Assembly: GCA_018613035.1 (NCBI GenBank)
Contig: JAGGRA010000003.1
Location: 1 to 33,052 of the forward strand
From: Pseudomonas sp. ISL-84
Lineage (GTDB): Bacteria > Bacillota > Bacilli > Bacillales > Cytobacillaceae
DNA: 33,052 nt
Direction of reading: 5' to 3'
A program made the translations under genes and the position numbers. Every line of letters begins with the position of its first letter. The first letter of the stretch is position 1. This document shows positions 6,814 to 14,285 of the stretch, piece by piece. Below the pieces are notes generated by a model that saw only the letters and a program-made list of their open reading frames with translations, had not been told where the DNA came from and did not search any database.

Positions 6814-8175
6814 ATGAGTGATTTATTGATTGCCCGGTCCTTATTTGGGACCACCATGGGCTTCCACATTATTTTTGCCACAATAGGCGTGGGTTTGCCG
6901 CTTATGATGCTAACTGCCGAACTCCTTTATCAAAAAACGAAGGACCAGGATTATGTCATTATGGCTAAAAGGTGGACCAAGGCCTTTGCCGTGCTCCTTG
7001 GAGTGGGAATCCCAACAGGAACGATTGCGGGTACACAGCTCTCCCTCCTATGGCCAGGTTTTATGGAAGTGATCGGCATAGTAATGGCATTGCCATTCCA
7101 AATTGAAATCTACGCCTTTTTTATTGAGGCTTTATTTATGTCCATTTATGTGTATGCAGCTGAAAGAATCCCGCCATGGATGCGGATTTCAAGCCTGGTT
7201 CTCGTTGCTCTTGGTGCGTTCGCTTCTGCCGTCCTGATTACAAATGTCCATGCCTTTGAAGGAACACCGCAGGGATTCAGGATTGTTGATGGAGAAATTG
7301 TCGATGTGGATCCCTGGGCTGCCTTTTTTAACCCGAGCTTTATTGTGACAGCAGGACATGTGGCACTATCGGCCTATACCACAGGGGCATTTGTGGTCGC
7401 ATCGGTAGCCGCTTTTAAAATGCTGAAGACACCATTTGGAACCAGAGTTTATAACTTTCATAAAAAAGCCTTAATGCTTAGCTTAATCGTAGGAGGAATC
7501 TTTTCCTTTCTAACAGCCATAAACGGCCATGAATCTGCCCAATATCTCCATGAATACCAGCCTGAGAAGCTGGCGGCAGCAGAAGGGCTGTTTGAAACTC
7601 AATCGTACGCCCCGCTGGCAATCGGCGGATTTACAGACCGTGAAACACAGGAAGTGAAATGGGGTATAGAAATCCCTTGGGCGTTGAGTTTTTTGGCCGG
7701 AAATAGCTTTGATACCGTCGTAGTAGGGTTGAATGATTTTCCGGAAGAAGAGTGGCCGCCGCTTTTCGTCCATACCCTTTTTAATGCGATGGTCGGAATA
7801 GGTTCATTACTGATTTTATTATCATTGGTCGCCTTCTTATGGAACAAGTTTTTGAAAAGGGACCGTTTTCCCCGTTTCTTTATGTGGGCTTTTATTGCAT
7901 CAGGCCCGCTGGCAGTTCTGGGGATTGAGTTTGGCTGGATTTTCGCATGTACAGGACGCCAGCCTTGGACCATTTACCGGGTGCTTTCCACTGCTGATTC
8001 CGTTACAACTGCGGAGAATTTAGGTATTTTATTTATTCTTTTTGCCTTGATTTATGTAGTGCTCGGGGCGGCAGTTGTATTTGTCATGCTTTATTACTTT
8101 AAAAAGAATACGGTCATTGATGATATCAATAGAGCTGAACAAAAAAACGTTCCTCTCTACGGATCAAACACGTGA
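6814..8175 (+). CDS. cydA: Cytochrome bd-type quinol oxidase subunit I
   Basis: This is the haem-bearing subunit of the cyanide-insensitive quinol oxidase that reduces O2 with (mena)quinol. The 453 aa sequence has many hydrophobic helices. Conserved elements include His18 (GTTMGFHIIFA), His182 (TAGHVALSAYTTG) and TGRQPWTIYRVL at about residues 380-391. The periplasmic Q-loop region is compact, like the CIO/YthA subgroup rather than the long-loop E. coli type. GAAGGGATG lies upstream of the ATG. The next gene, subunit II, begins 13 nt after the stop codon, so the two are one operon. It corresponds by position and type to B. subtilis ythA. Confidence 0.92.
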   Translation: MSDLLIARSLFGTTMGFHIIFATIGVGLPLMMLTAELLYQKTKDQDYVIMAKRWTKAFAVLLGVGIPTGTIAGTQLSLLWPGFMEVIGIVMALPFQIEIYAFFIEALFMSIYVYAAERIPPWMRISSLVLVALGAFASAVLITNVHAFEGTPQGFRIVDGEIVDVDPWAAFFNPSFIVTAGHVALSAYTTGAFVVASVAAFKMLKTPFGTRVYNFHKKALMLSLIVGGIFSFLTAINGHESAQYLHEYQPEKLAAAEGLFETQSYAPLAIGGFTDRETQEVKWGIEIPWALSFLAGNSFDTVVVGLNDFPEEEWPPLFVHTLFNAMVGIGSLLILLSLVAFLWNKFLKRDRFPRFFMWAFIASGPLAVLGIEFGWIFACTGRQPWTIYRVLSTADSVTTAENLGILFILFALIYVVLGAAVVFVMLYYFKKNTVIDDINRAEQKNVPLYGSNT

Positions 8176-8188
8176 AGGAGTGAACTGA

Positions 8189-9238
8189 ATGCCTGAAGAA
8201 CTGCTGGCCATAACGGTGCTATGGGGATTTGTATTTATATACGCAGTTATGGCAACGATGGATTTTGGCGCCGGATTCTGGTCTATGATTTATTTAAATC
8301 GGCCAAAAATCAAAGCTACAAATGTGGCAAACCGGTATTTATCGCCTACCTGGGAAGTTACAAACACCTTTATCGTTGCAATTGTTGTAGCCGTTTATAG
8401 CCTATTTCCTTCTGCAGCTTATACTCTGGGAACCGTGCTTCTCATTCCTGGAAGCCTAATTTTACTGCTGCTGGCTATCCGCAGCGCATTCCTCGTGTTT
8501 TCCAACATCGCTGAGGAATACCGAAAACCGCTTACATATGTTTCAGGTATATCAGGGATACTGATTCCTGGATTGCTGATCAGCGTATTGCCGATCACTC
8601 ACGGGAATTTCGTGAACTTCGCTGATGGCAGGCAGTCACTGGACCTGGCACGTCTTTTTACAAGCCCCAATGAATATGCTTTTATCGGCTTTGCCATCTG
8701 CAGCACCCTGTTTTTGTCCTCCCTGCTGCTGTCGGACTACTCCAAAGCCTCGGAGGAAATGGAAGCCTACTCTGTGTACCGCAGGGATGCCATTATTTTG
8801 GGGCCAATTTCGATTGTCATGGCTTTTCTTATTATGTTCACACTAAAGAAGGAAGCCTTCTGGATTTACGAAAAAATGCTGGATGATCTTCCTTTGCTCT
8901 TGTTTTCGCTCGGATTGTTTTTACTTGGCGGATTAGCGCTTTTCCTGCCATCAGTAAATAAAAAAGGCGTGAAGGGGATCCCAAGGCTCGCCGTCATAGC
9001 GGTCACCCTGCAATACCTGGCTGCCAGCTATGTATACGGAAAAGCACATCTGCCATACATCGTTTATCCAGAGGTAACCATTGCCTCAGCCTTTACAGAT
9101 CCAAGCTCATTCAGGGCAATATTCGCTACCTATATTGCAGGATTTCTAATCCTATTCCCTGGCTTTATTTACTTTTGGAGCTTATTCATGAACGACAAAC
9201 GCTATCTGCGGCAAAAACAAACCAAAGACCCAACCTAA
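8189..9238 (+). CDS. cydB: Cytochrome bd-type quinol oxidase subunit II
   Basis: This partner of the preceding subunit stabilises the haems and completes the oxidase in the membrane. The 349 aa sequence has about eight to nine hydrophobic segments. Its N-terminus holds the family motif TMDFGAGFWSMIY, followed by a conserved PTWEVTNTFIV stretch. AAGGAGTGA lies 5-7 nt before the ATG. It is translationally close to subunit I and corresponds to B. subtilis ythB. No terminator is seen directly after it; the first good one is at 9616, beyond the small DUF1540 gene, so that gene may be cotranscribed. Confidence 0.9.
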   Translation: MPEELLAITVLWGFVFIYAVMATMDFGAGFWSMIYLNRPKIKATNVANRYLSPTWEVTNTFIVAIVVAVYSLFPSAAYTLGTVLLIPGSLILLLLAIRSAFLVFSNIAEEYRKPLTYVSGISGILIPGLLISVLPITHGNFVNFADGRQSLDLARLFTSPNEYAFIGFAICSTLFLSSLLLSDYSKASEEMEAYSVYRRDAIILGPISIVMAFLIMFTLKKEAFWIYEKMLDDLPLLLFSLGLFLLGGLALFLPSVNKKGVKGIPRLAVIAVTLQYLAASYVYGKAHLPYIVYPEVTIASAFTDPSSFRAIFATYIAGFLILFPGFIYFWSLFMNDKRYLRQKQTKDPT

Positions 9239-9297
9239 CATTCCCTGCAAATGCCACGACTTAATGGCCGCACCCTGCAGAAAATAAAGAAGACCCT

Positions 9298-9327
9298 GGT
9301 ACCAGGTACCGCCCGAATTTTGTCGAA
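9298..9327. repeat. 30-bp direct repeat, left copy
   Basis: This copy and the one at 9530-9559 match at 27 of 30 positions; both contain CCGCCCGAATTTTGTCGAA. They are 232 bp apart and flank the DUF1540 gene. Confidence 0.8.
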
Positions 9328-9365
9328 TTCGGTTTGGTCGCAAATCTGCTAAGGAGTGATAGGTA

Positions 9366-9524
9366 ATGGCTAAAGACGTTTTATGCGAAGTAAATAACTG
9401 TACATTCTGGGCAAACGGCAACCACTGCAGCGCTGATAAAATCTATGTAGTCAGCCATACGGGCGAAACAGCCGATAATACGCGCGAAACAGACTGCAAA
9501 ACCTTCGAACCGCACGACCTTTAA
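9366..9524 (+). CDS. DUF1540 small cysteine protein, 52 aa
   Basis: The protein reads MAKDVLCEVNNCTFWANGN and ends CKTFEPHDL, with four cysteines at 7, 12, 21 and 44. This C-x4-C-x8-C-x22-C spacing and the final Cys-Lys-x-Phe are typical of DUF1540, probably a small metal-binding fold; no function is established to my knowledge. AAGGAG at 9351-9356 lies 9 nt before the ATG, so the start is firm. It has no predicted membrane segment. It sits between two copies of a 30-bp repeat, which raises the possibility that it moved or was bracketed by repeat activity. It may be read from the cydAB promoter, ending at the terminator at 9616. Confidence 0.88.
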   Translation: MAKDVLCEVNNCTFWANGNHCSADKIYVVSHTGETADNTRETDCKTFEPHDL

Positions 9525-9529
9525 GAGAT

Positions 9530-9559
9530 GGTGACAGGCACCGCCCGAATTTTGTCGAA
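9530..9559. repeat. 30-bp direct repeat, right copy
   Basis: GGTGACAGGCACC followed by GCCCGAATTTTGTCGAA is the counterpart of the copy at 9298-9327. A partial third relative, GGTGCCAGGTAC, lies in the terminator stem at 9619-9630. Confidence 0.8.
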
Positions 9560-9615
9560 CACAGGCGTGCCATAGTGTAAGCATTTTTATAATGTCTTCC
9601 AGGTGACAATAATAA

Positions 9616-9652
9616 AGCGGTGCCAGGTACTATACCGGCATCGCTTTTTTTT
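9616..9652 (+). terminator. Intrinsic terminator after the DUF1540 gene
   Basis: AGCGGTGCC (9616-9624) pairs with GGCATCGCT (9637-9645) with a GGTA/TACC inner stem, followed by a T-tract. It could end both the DUF1540 message and any cydAB read-through. Confidence 0.8.
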
Positions 9653-9743
9653 CGGTAAAGCTTAGTATTTTTTAAAATATAATGTTTAAGACATACATAA
9701 CGGGGAATGTATTGAATAACAACAACTTACAGGAGTGATACAT

Positions 9744-9851
9744 ATGTTATCAACAGTTATCATGCTTGGAGCTGCGTTCGCCGCTGCTGCTGGATTAAGC
9801 TCCTTTGCGATTAAAGAGGATTCATTTAGTAAAGACGAAATTACTCAATAA
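9744..9851 (+). CDS. Small membrane protein, 35 aa
   Basis: The peptide begins MLSTVIMLGAAFAAAAG; residues 3-22 form one short, Ala-rich hydrophobic helix, and the tail KEDSFSKDEITQ is charged. AGGAGTGATA lies 8 nt before the ATG, and a dedicated terminator follows 12 nt after the stop codon, so both ends look like a real gene despite its size. A TATAAT at 9678-9683 may be its -10 element. I do not recognise the family. Its position behind an oxidase operon invites comparison with small oxidase accessory peptides such as CydX, but a terminator separates it and there is no sequence support for that role. Confidence 0.65.
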   Translation: MLSTVIMLGAAFAAAAGLSSFAIKEDSFSKDEITQ

Positions 9852-9863
9852 TTTTTAGGATAA

Positions 9864-9893
9864 AAGACGCTGCGGAAGCGTCTTATTTTTTTG
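9864..9893 (+). terminator. Intrinsic terminator of the 35-aa gene
   Basis: AAGACGCT (9864-9871) pairs with AGCGTCTT (9877-9884), followed by an A and a T7 tract. Confidence 0.85.
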
Positions 9894-9965
9894 CAAATTT
9901 ACCTCTCTCAAGCTAAAAAATACAGTACTGAGATGCAAGTTCACAAAACCGCAATAAATAAAGCA

Positions 9966-9993
9966 TTAACAATGCTATTATTAACACTATAAT
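9966..9993 (+). promoter_or_regulatory. Sigma-A promoter of the 64-aa membrane protein gene
   Basis: TTAACA (9966-9971), a 16-bp spacer and a perfect TATAAT (9988-9993). The expected transcript start is near 10000. Confidence 0.7.
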
Positions 9994-10026
9994 AAAGATA
10001 GAAAATAATAAAAGTAGGTGTCTATA

Positions 10027-10221
10027 TTGACCTTCGCCATTGCTCTTGTCATCATAATTCTTATTGCTGCAGTCATTTTTACACTATTATTAACAGGAAA
10101 AAGCGATGAAGGCTATTCCAGTGCCACTAAGAAAAACACCGCGAACCTGACCTATATTTATATCATTGCTATTCTTCTATCTGTTGCAGCCCTGGCTGTC
10201 TATATTTATTACTTCACTTAG
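10027..10221 (+). CDS. Small two-helix membrane protein, 64 aa
   Basis: Two hydrophobic helices (about residues 2-22 and 42-62) flank a polar loop (GKSDEGYSSATKKNTANL). The start is taken as the TTG at 10027, since AGGTG lies 6 nt upstream; an in-frame GTG at 10018 is part of that ribosome binding site and is less likely. A good sigma-A promoter lies just upstream. I do not recognise the family. It lies between the cydAB region and menC, a position occupied in relatives by short unknown genes (ythC-type), but no homology is claimed. Confidence 0.65.
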   Translation: MTFAIALVIIILIAAVIFTLLLTGKSDEGYSSATKKNTANLTYIYIIAILLSVAALAVYIYYFT

Positions 10222-10227
10222 CCATAT

Positions 10228-10266
10228 GAAAAAAGCAGTTCCGCCACTAAAGCAGAACTACTTTTT
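10228..10266 (-). terminator. Intrinsic terminator of menC
   Basis: On the minus strand AGTAGTTCTGC pairs with GCGGAACTGCT (two G-U pairs) and is followed by TTTTTTC. In the plus direction the same stem carries C-A mismatches, so it suits menC better than the converging small gene. Confidence 0.75.
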
Positions 10267-10271
10267 GCTGC

Positions 10272-11381
10272 CTAAAACGCAAAGGTTTCCTTTGAAACTA
10301 AGACTTCCTTTAATCTCTTCTCATTAATCTCAAAGCCAATACCAGGCTTGGTAGGGACCTCTATCATTCCATTTTCCACCGTCACTTCAGGAAAAACAAT
10401 GTCCTCCTCCCAATAGCGGCTCGAGGCTGAAATATCACCAGGTATCGTAAAACCTTCCATAGAAGCAAGTGCGATGTTATGCGCTCTGGAGATGCCAAAC
10501 TCCAGCATCCCTCCGCACCAGACTTGTATCCCCTTTTCGAGACAGTAGTCATGAATTTTCTTGGCTGTGCCCATTCCGCCTACCCGGCCGATTTTAATAT
10601 TGATCACTTTGCAGCTGCCCAATTCAATCGCTCGCCGGGCATCATTAAACGTCACAATGCTTTCATCCAGGCAAATCGGTGTTTTTAGCTCTTTCTGCAA
10701 TTTGGCATGGTCAACTATATCATCGTGTTCCAGCGGCTGTTCGATCATCAGCAGCCCGAAATCATCAAGCCTCTTTAAATGGTCAATATGATCCAGTGTG
10801 TAAGCTGAATTTGCATCTGCCATCAAGGGCAGCTTCGGAAAATGACGGCGAATATCCGAAATAAACTCAAAGTCATTATCAGGGCTGATTTTAATTTTCA
10901 CCCTTTGATAGCCATCCTCGAGGTAAGACTCGATTTGTCTTCGTACTTCTTCCTTTGTTTTGGCACCAACAACCACACCGGATGGAATCCACTTTTGAGT
11001 TCCCCCAATAAATTGAGACAGTGGAACTTCTTCCTTCTTAGCAGCTAAATCCCACAAGGCCGTTTCCAAAGCAGCCTTCGCCATACGGTTTCTTTTAAAA
11101 GTATCAAATAAAGGGCCAGTCTCTGATGGATGGGTTAAGTCTGTCGACTTCCTCAATAACGGAATAAGAAAATCTCTCAGCATATGAAAGCTCGTTTCGA
11201 CCGTTTCCTCGGTATACCATGGCGACGAGAATGCTACTCCTTCCCCATAGCCTTTCCGGCCCTCTTTATCCTTCACTTCAACCATGATCCCTTCTCGGTC
11301 TTCCACTGTACCCAAATGGGTGGAAAAAGGAGTCCTCATAGGCATTTTTATTTTATATAATGTAATTGATTTTATATCCAT
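10272..11381 (-). CDS. menC: o-Succinylbenzoate synthase MenC
   Basis: This enolase-superfamily enzyme dehydrates SHCHC to o-succinylbenzoate. The 369 aa sequence has the capping N-terminal domain and a barrel with the muconate-lactonising subgroup residues: Lys162-x-Lys164 (VKIKI), the metal ligands in MADANS, EQPLEHDD and LDES, and Lys263 in NIKIGRVGG. It follows menE with only 2 nt between, so the two are cotranscribed. A terminator follows the stop codon. Some Bacillus relatives have dual succinylbenzoate synthase/N-acylamino acid racemase activity; the men context favours the first. No oddities are seen. Confidence 0.95.
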   Translation of the reverse strand: MDIKSITLYKIKMPMRTPFSTHLGTVEDREGIMVEVKDKEGRKGYGEGVAFSSPWYTEETVETSFHMLRDFLIPLLRKSTDLTHPSETGPLFDTFKRNRMAKAALETALWDLAAKKEEVPLSQFIGGTQKWIPSGVVVGAKTKEEVRRQIESYLEDGYQRVKIKISPDNDFEFISDIRRHFPKLPLMADANSAYTLDHIDHLKRLDDFGLLMIEQPLEHDDIVDHAKLQKELKTPICLDESIVTFNDARRAIELGSCKVINIKIGRVGGMGTAKKIHDYCLEKGIQVWCGGMLEFGISRAHNIALASMEGFTIPGDISASSRYWEEDIVFPEVTVENGMIEVPTKPGIGFEINEKRLKEVLVSKETFAF

Positions 11382-11383
11382 GT

Positions 11384-12871
11384 CTATTTACCGCTATCCT
11401 CAAGTAAATCCCGGAGCTTTCTTCTTAAAATCTTCTTAGACGCATTTCTTGGAATTTCATCAATGTGCAATACTCTTTTTGGAACCTTATACTTTGCAAG
11501 CTTCCCCAAGCAATATTGTATGATTTCCTCTTTATCCAGCCTATCTCCGGCAACAAAGGCAACAGGGACTTCCCCCCAAACCTCGTCCTTAACGCCAATA
11601 ACACCTGCATCAACTATGCCCGGATGAGAAACTAACACCCCTTCGATTTCGGCAGGATAAATATTTTCACCGCCAGAAATAATCAAGTCAGATCGCCGGT
11701 CGAGGACATATAAGAATCCTTCTGAGTCCATATAGCCGATATCTCCAGTAGAAAGCCAGCCGTCATTAATTTTCCTCACCGTTTCATCTTCACGATTTAA
11801 GTACCCCTTCGTTACATTTGGGCCTTTCACTAAGATTTCTCCTGCTTCCTCAGGCTTTGCGATTCCCCCATCTGCAGCAGCAATATAAAGCTGAGAGGGA
11901 AACAGGGGCTTTCCGGCAGATCCGAGTTTGCTAAAGCTGTACTCCGGAGCCAGTGTGACAATCTGTGAAGAGGTTTCCGTCATCCCGTATGTTTGATACA
12001 CAGGAATATCTTTCCCCCTGCAAACCTCAAGCAAGGTTTTTGCTGCAGGGCCTCCACCTAAAAGCATGCACCTGAAATAATCCGGAAGCTTTTTATCTTG
12101 AAGGTCATCCGCTATCCTTGTTAGCATCGTACTGACAACAGACATAATGGTAACTTTTTCGCTATGAATTGCTTCAATGGCTTTTTTCTCATCAAATGAT
12201 TCAAAAAGCACCATTTTCATGCCATATATAATGCTGCGCATGAGAATGGAGTACCCGCTAATATGAAAGAGGGGAACCATGCAGAGCCAGCTATCGTTTT
12301 CACTTAACCCCAGATTCAGTGCAGAACCAATCGCACTCCACCAGTGGTTTCCGTAAGTTTGCAGGACACCTTTTGGATTTCCCGTTGTACCGGACGTATA
12401 CATAACCGTGCATACCTCATCAAGGCTAATCTCTTCTACAATTTCAGGATCGGTGTAAGAAGAGTCAAATAAATTTTCCTTAATAATGGCAGATACAGCT
12501 GTTGCGGAATCGGTGATATTTTGACTTACCTCTTCAAAGGCATTTTCAGTTAACAGGTAGGCTGATTGGGAATCATTCACCTGCCATATCAATTCCTTTG
12601 CTGTCAGCCTGTTATTTAATATGACTGCTTTTACGTTAATCAGCTGTAACGCCATTAGAATAAAAGCTGTATCAGCATGATTCCGGAGCAGCACCCCGGT
12701 ATATTGTCCGCTCCTTAACCCCGCTGCCTGCAACTGCCCGGCAATGGTATAAGCCCGTTTATATACTTCTGAAAAGGAATAGGTTTTGCCTGAAAAATGA
12801 ATGGCAGGGCGTTCGGGGGTTAAAAAAAATCTTTTAAGAAGAAAGTTAGGCATTATCTGCGTTTCCATCAT
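11384..12871 (-). CDS. menE: o-Succinylbenzoate-CoA ligase MenE
   Basis: This ANL-superfamily adenylate-forming enzyme activates o-succinylbenzoate to its CoA thioester. The P-loop MYTSGTTGNPKG is at about residues 157-168; later motifs are YGMTETSSQIVTL, STGDIGY, DRRSDLIISGGENIYPAE and the C-terminal catalytic Lys region RNASKKILRRKLR. The start is the ATG at 12871 or the adjacent ATG at 12868; AAGGGGTG suits either, while an in-frame GTG at 12877 overlaps that site. Unlike a simple men operon, the upstream menB is separated by 480 bp holding a terminator, a MITE and a palindromic repeat, so menE-menC may need its own promoter, which I could not identify. Confidence 0.95.
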   Translation of the reverse strand: MMETQIMPNFLLKRFFLTPERPAIHFSGKTYSFSEVYKRAYTIAGQLQAAGLRSGQYTGVLLRNHADTAFILMALQLINVKAVILNNRLTAKELIWQVNDSQSAYLLTENAFEEVSQNITDSATAVSAIIKENLFDSSYTDPEIVEEISLDEVCTVMYTSGTTGNPKGVLQTYGNHWWSAIGSALNLGLSENDSWLCMVPLFHISGYSILMRSIIYGMKMVLFESFDEKKAIEAIHSEKVTIMSVVSTMLTRIADDLQDKKLPDYFRCMLLGGGPAAKTLLEVCRGKDIPVYQTYGMTETSSQIVTLAPEYSFSKLGSAGKPLFPSQLYIAAADGGIAKPEEAGEILVKGPNVTKGYLNREDETVRKINDGWLSTGDIGYMDSEGFLYVLDRRSDLIISGGENIYPAEIEGVLVSHPGIVDAGVIGVKDEVWGEVPVAFVAGDRLDKEEIIQYCLGKLAKYKVPKRVLHIDEIPRNASKKILRRKLRDLLEDSGK

Positions 12872-12919
12872 AAACACCCCTTTTTTATGTAAAAGTAAGC
12901 TTCATCTCTTTTATATAAA

Positions 12920-13153
12920 GGCTCTGTTAAATTTGCCTGTTGATTTCAGCACGAGGCACTCCCTTTCCGCGGGCGGTACGACGCTCCTCGTCCCTTTGCT
13001 CCTGCGGGGTCTCCCTTTGATCCGCACTCCAGCAGGACATTGAATAAGCTTCCACGAATAAACACCGCACGAAGAAAATGCGCTAGCATTTTTGAGGATC
13101 TCGTGCCTTCCGCTCCAATCAACAGGGTGCAAAAAAAAAGCTTTAACAGAGCC
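12920..13153. mobile_element. MITE-like repeat, copy 2 (234 bp, intact)
   Basis: Perfect 12-bp terminal inverted repeats GGCTCTGTTAAA and TTTAACAGAGCC. The octamer TATATAAA occurs exactly on both sides (12912-12919 and 13154-13161), a perfect 8-bp target duplication. No transposase is encoded, so movement must have been in trans. It is homologous to copies at 390, 1217 and 6536. Confidence 0.9.
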
Positions 13154-13154
13154 T

Positions 13155-13194
13155 ATATAAAAACAGCCTGATGGGACAAGCCATCAAGCTGTTT
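13155..13194 (-). terminator. Intrinsic terminator downstream of menB
   Basis: On the minus strand AAACAGCTTGATGG pairs with CCATCAGGCTGTTT (14 bp with a U-G pair) around a 6-nt loop, followed by TTATATA. It lies about 160 bp after the menB stop codon, beyond the palindromic repeat, and directly abuts the MITE. Confidence 0.8.
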
Positions 13195-13200
13195 AAGAAA

Positions 13201-13310
13201 AGCGCAAGGTGCCGGCCTATCGGCGACCAGCATAAGACAAGCCGGCTGAAAGGTTCTTTAACCTTTTAGACGGATTGGCTTATGACCTCGAGCCGATGTC
13301 GCCTGGCGCT
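13201..13310. repeat. 110-bp imperfect palindromic repeat
   Basis: AGCGCAAGG at the left mirrors GCCTGGCGCT at the right. Inner arms CATAAGACAAGCCGGCT and AGACGGATTGGCTTATG are near-complementary, closing on AAAGGTTCTTTAACCTTT at the centre. Such long palindromes are dispersed in several Bacillaceae genomes, from general knowledge. It forms a cruciform in DNA or a long hairpin in RNA between menB and menE. Confidence 0.75.
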
Positions 13311-13356
13311 AGACAGTTATCAAAGTTCAAAGAACCTTTTTTTATAACCTTTCAAA

Positions 13357-14178
13357 TCAAGGGAAACGAGGGAACTGGCCGAAATCCGGCTTACGCTTTT
13401 CTTTGAACGCGTCGCGGCCTTCTTTAGCCTCGTCAGTTGTATAGTAAAGAAGTGTTGCATCACCGGCAAATTGCTGGATTCCTGCAAGTCCATCAGTGTC
13501 AGCATTGAAGGCAGCCTTCAAGAAGCGGATAGCTGTTGGGCTCTTTTCAAGAATCTCTTCACACCACTGAATTGTTTCCTCTTCCACTTTATCCAATGGC
13601 ACAACTGTATTGACAAGACCCATATCCAAAGCTTCCTGAGCGCCATACTGGCGGCACAGATACCAAATTTCGCGTGCTTTCTTATGTCCGACGATCCTTG
13701 CAAGATAACCTGAACCATATCCCGCATCAAAGCTTCCAACCTTAGGGCCGGTTTGTCCGAACACAGCGTTATCGGCAGCAATGGTTAAATCACATACGAT
13801 ATGAAGAACATGTCCTCCTCCGATCGCATAGCCTTTTACCATTGCAATAACAGGCTTAGGAATTACACGGATTAAGCGCTGCAGATCAAGAACATTTAAA
13901 CGAGGGATCTGGTCATCGCCTACATATCCGCCATGTCCCCTTACAGACTGGTCTCCGCCTGAACAAAACGCTTTGTCTCCGGCACCAGTTAGGACGATGA
14001 CACCGACATTTTCATCATCACGCGCGTAAGCAAACGCATCAATCAATTCCATTACGGTTCTCGGTGTAAATGCATTGTGGACTTGCGGTCTATTAATCGT
14101 AATCTTGGCAATTCCATTGTATGTTTCATATAAAATTTCTTCGTATTGTTTTCCTGCAATCCATTCTACTGCTGACAT
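13357..14178 (-). CDS. menB: 1,4-Dihydroxy-2-naphthoyl-CoA synthase MenB
   Basis: This crotonase-family enzyme closes the naphthoquinol ring from o-succinylbenzoyl-CoA. The 273 aa sequence shows the oxyanion-hole segments ([17 protein letters not shown] and [21 protein letters not shown]), the conserved [25 protein letters not shown] block containing the catalytic Asp/Tyr region, and the C-terminal [22 protein letters not shown] lies 8 nt before the ATG (MSAVEW). It is 107 bp downstream of menH, in the same direction, with no terminator seen between them. Its own 3' side carries the 110-bp palindrome and a terminator before menE. Confidence 0.97.
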   Translation of the reverse strand: MSAVEWIAGKQYEEILYETYNGIAKITINRPQVHNAFTPRTVMELIDAFAYARDDENVGVIVLTGAGDKAFCSGGDQSVRGHGGYVGDDQIPRLNVLDLQRLIRVIPKPVIAMVKGYAIGGGHVLHIVCDLTIAADNAVFGQTGPKVGSFDAGYGSGYLARIVGHKKAREIWYLCRQYGAQEALDMGLVNTVVPLDKVEEETIQWCEEILEKSPTAIRFLKAAFNADTDGLAGIQQFAGDATLLYYTTDEAKEGRDAFKEKRKPDFGQFPRFP

Positions 14179-14285
14179 ACATGAATCCTCCTTATGTATT
14201 AAAAATTCGCGTTTTTTGCCGCATCCTTCTTCTGCATTATGTGACAGGTTTCCTGCTTATAAATGCAGGCTTTCCATCTTGTCAA

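Noticed and set aside
12911..13132. Open frame inside the MITE at 12920-13153 and a similar one in copy 1 (337-586)
   Set aside because: Both frames fall inside the inverted-repeat element. The frames are not conserved between copies, and there are no initiation signals or transposase motifs.
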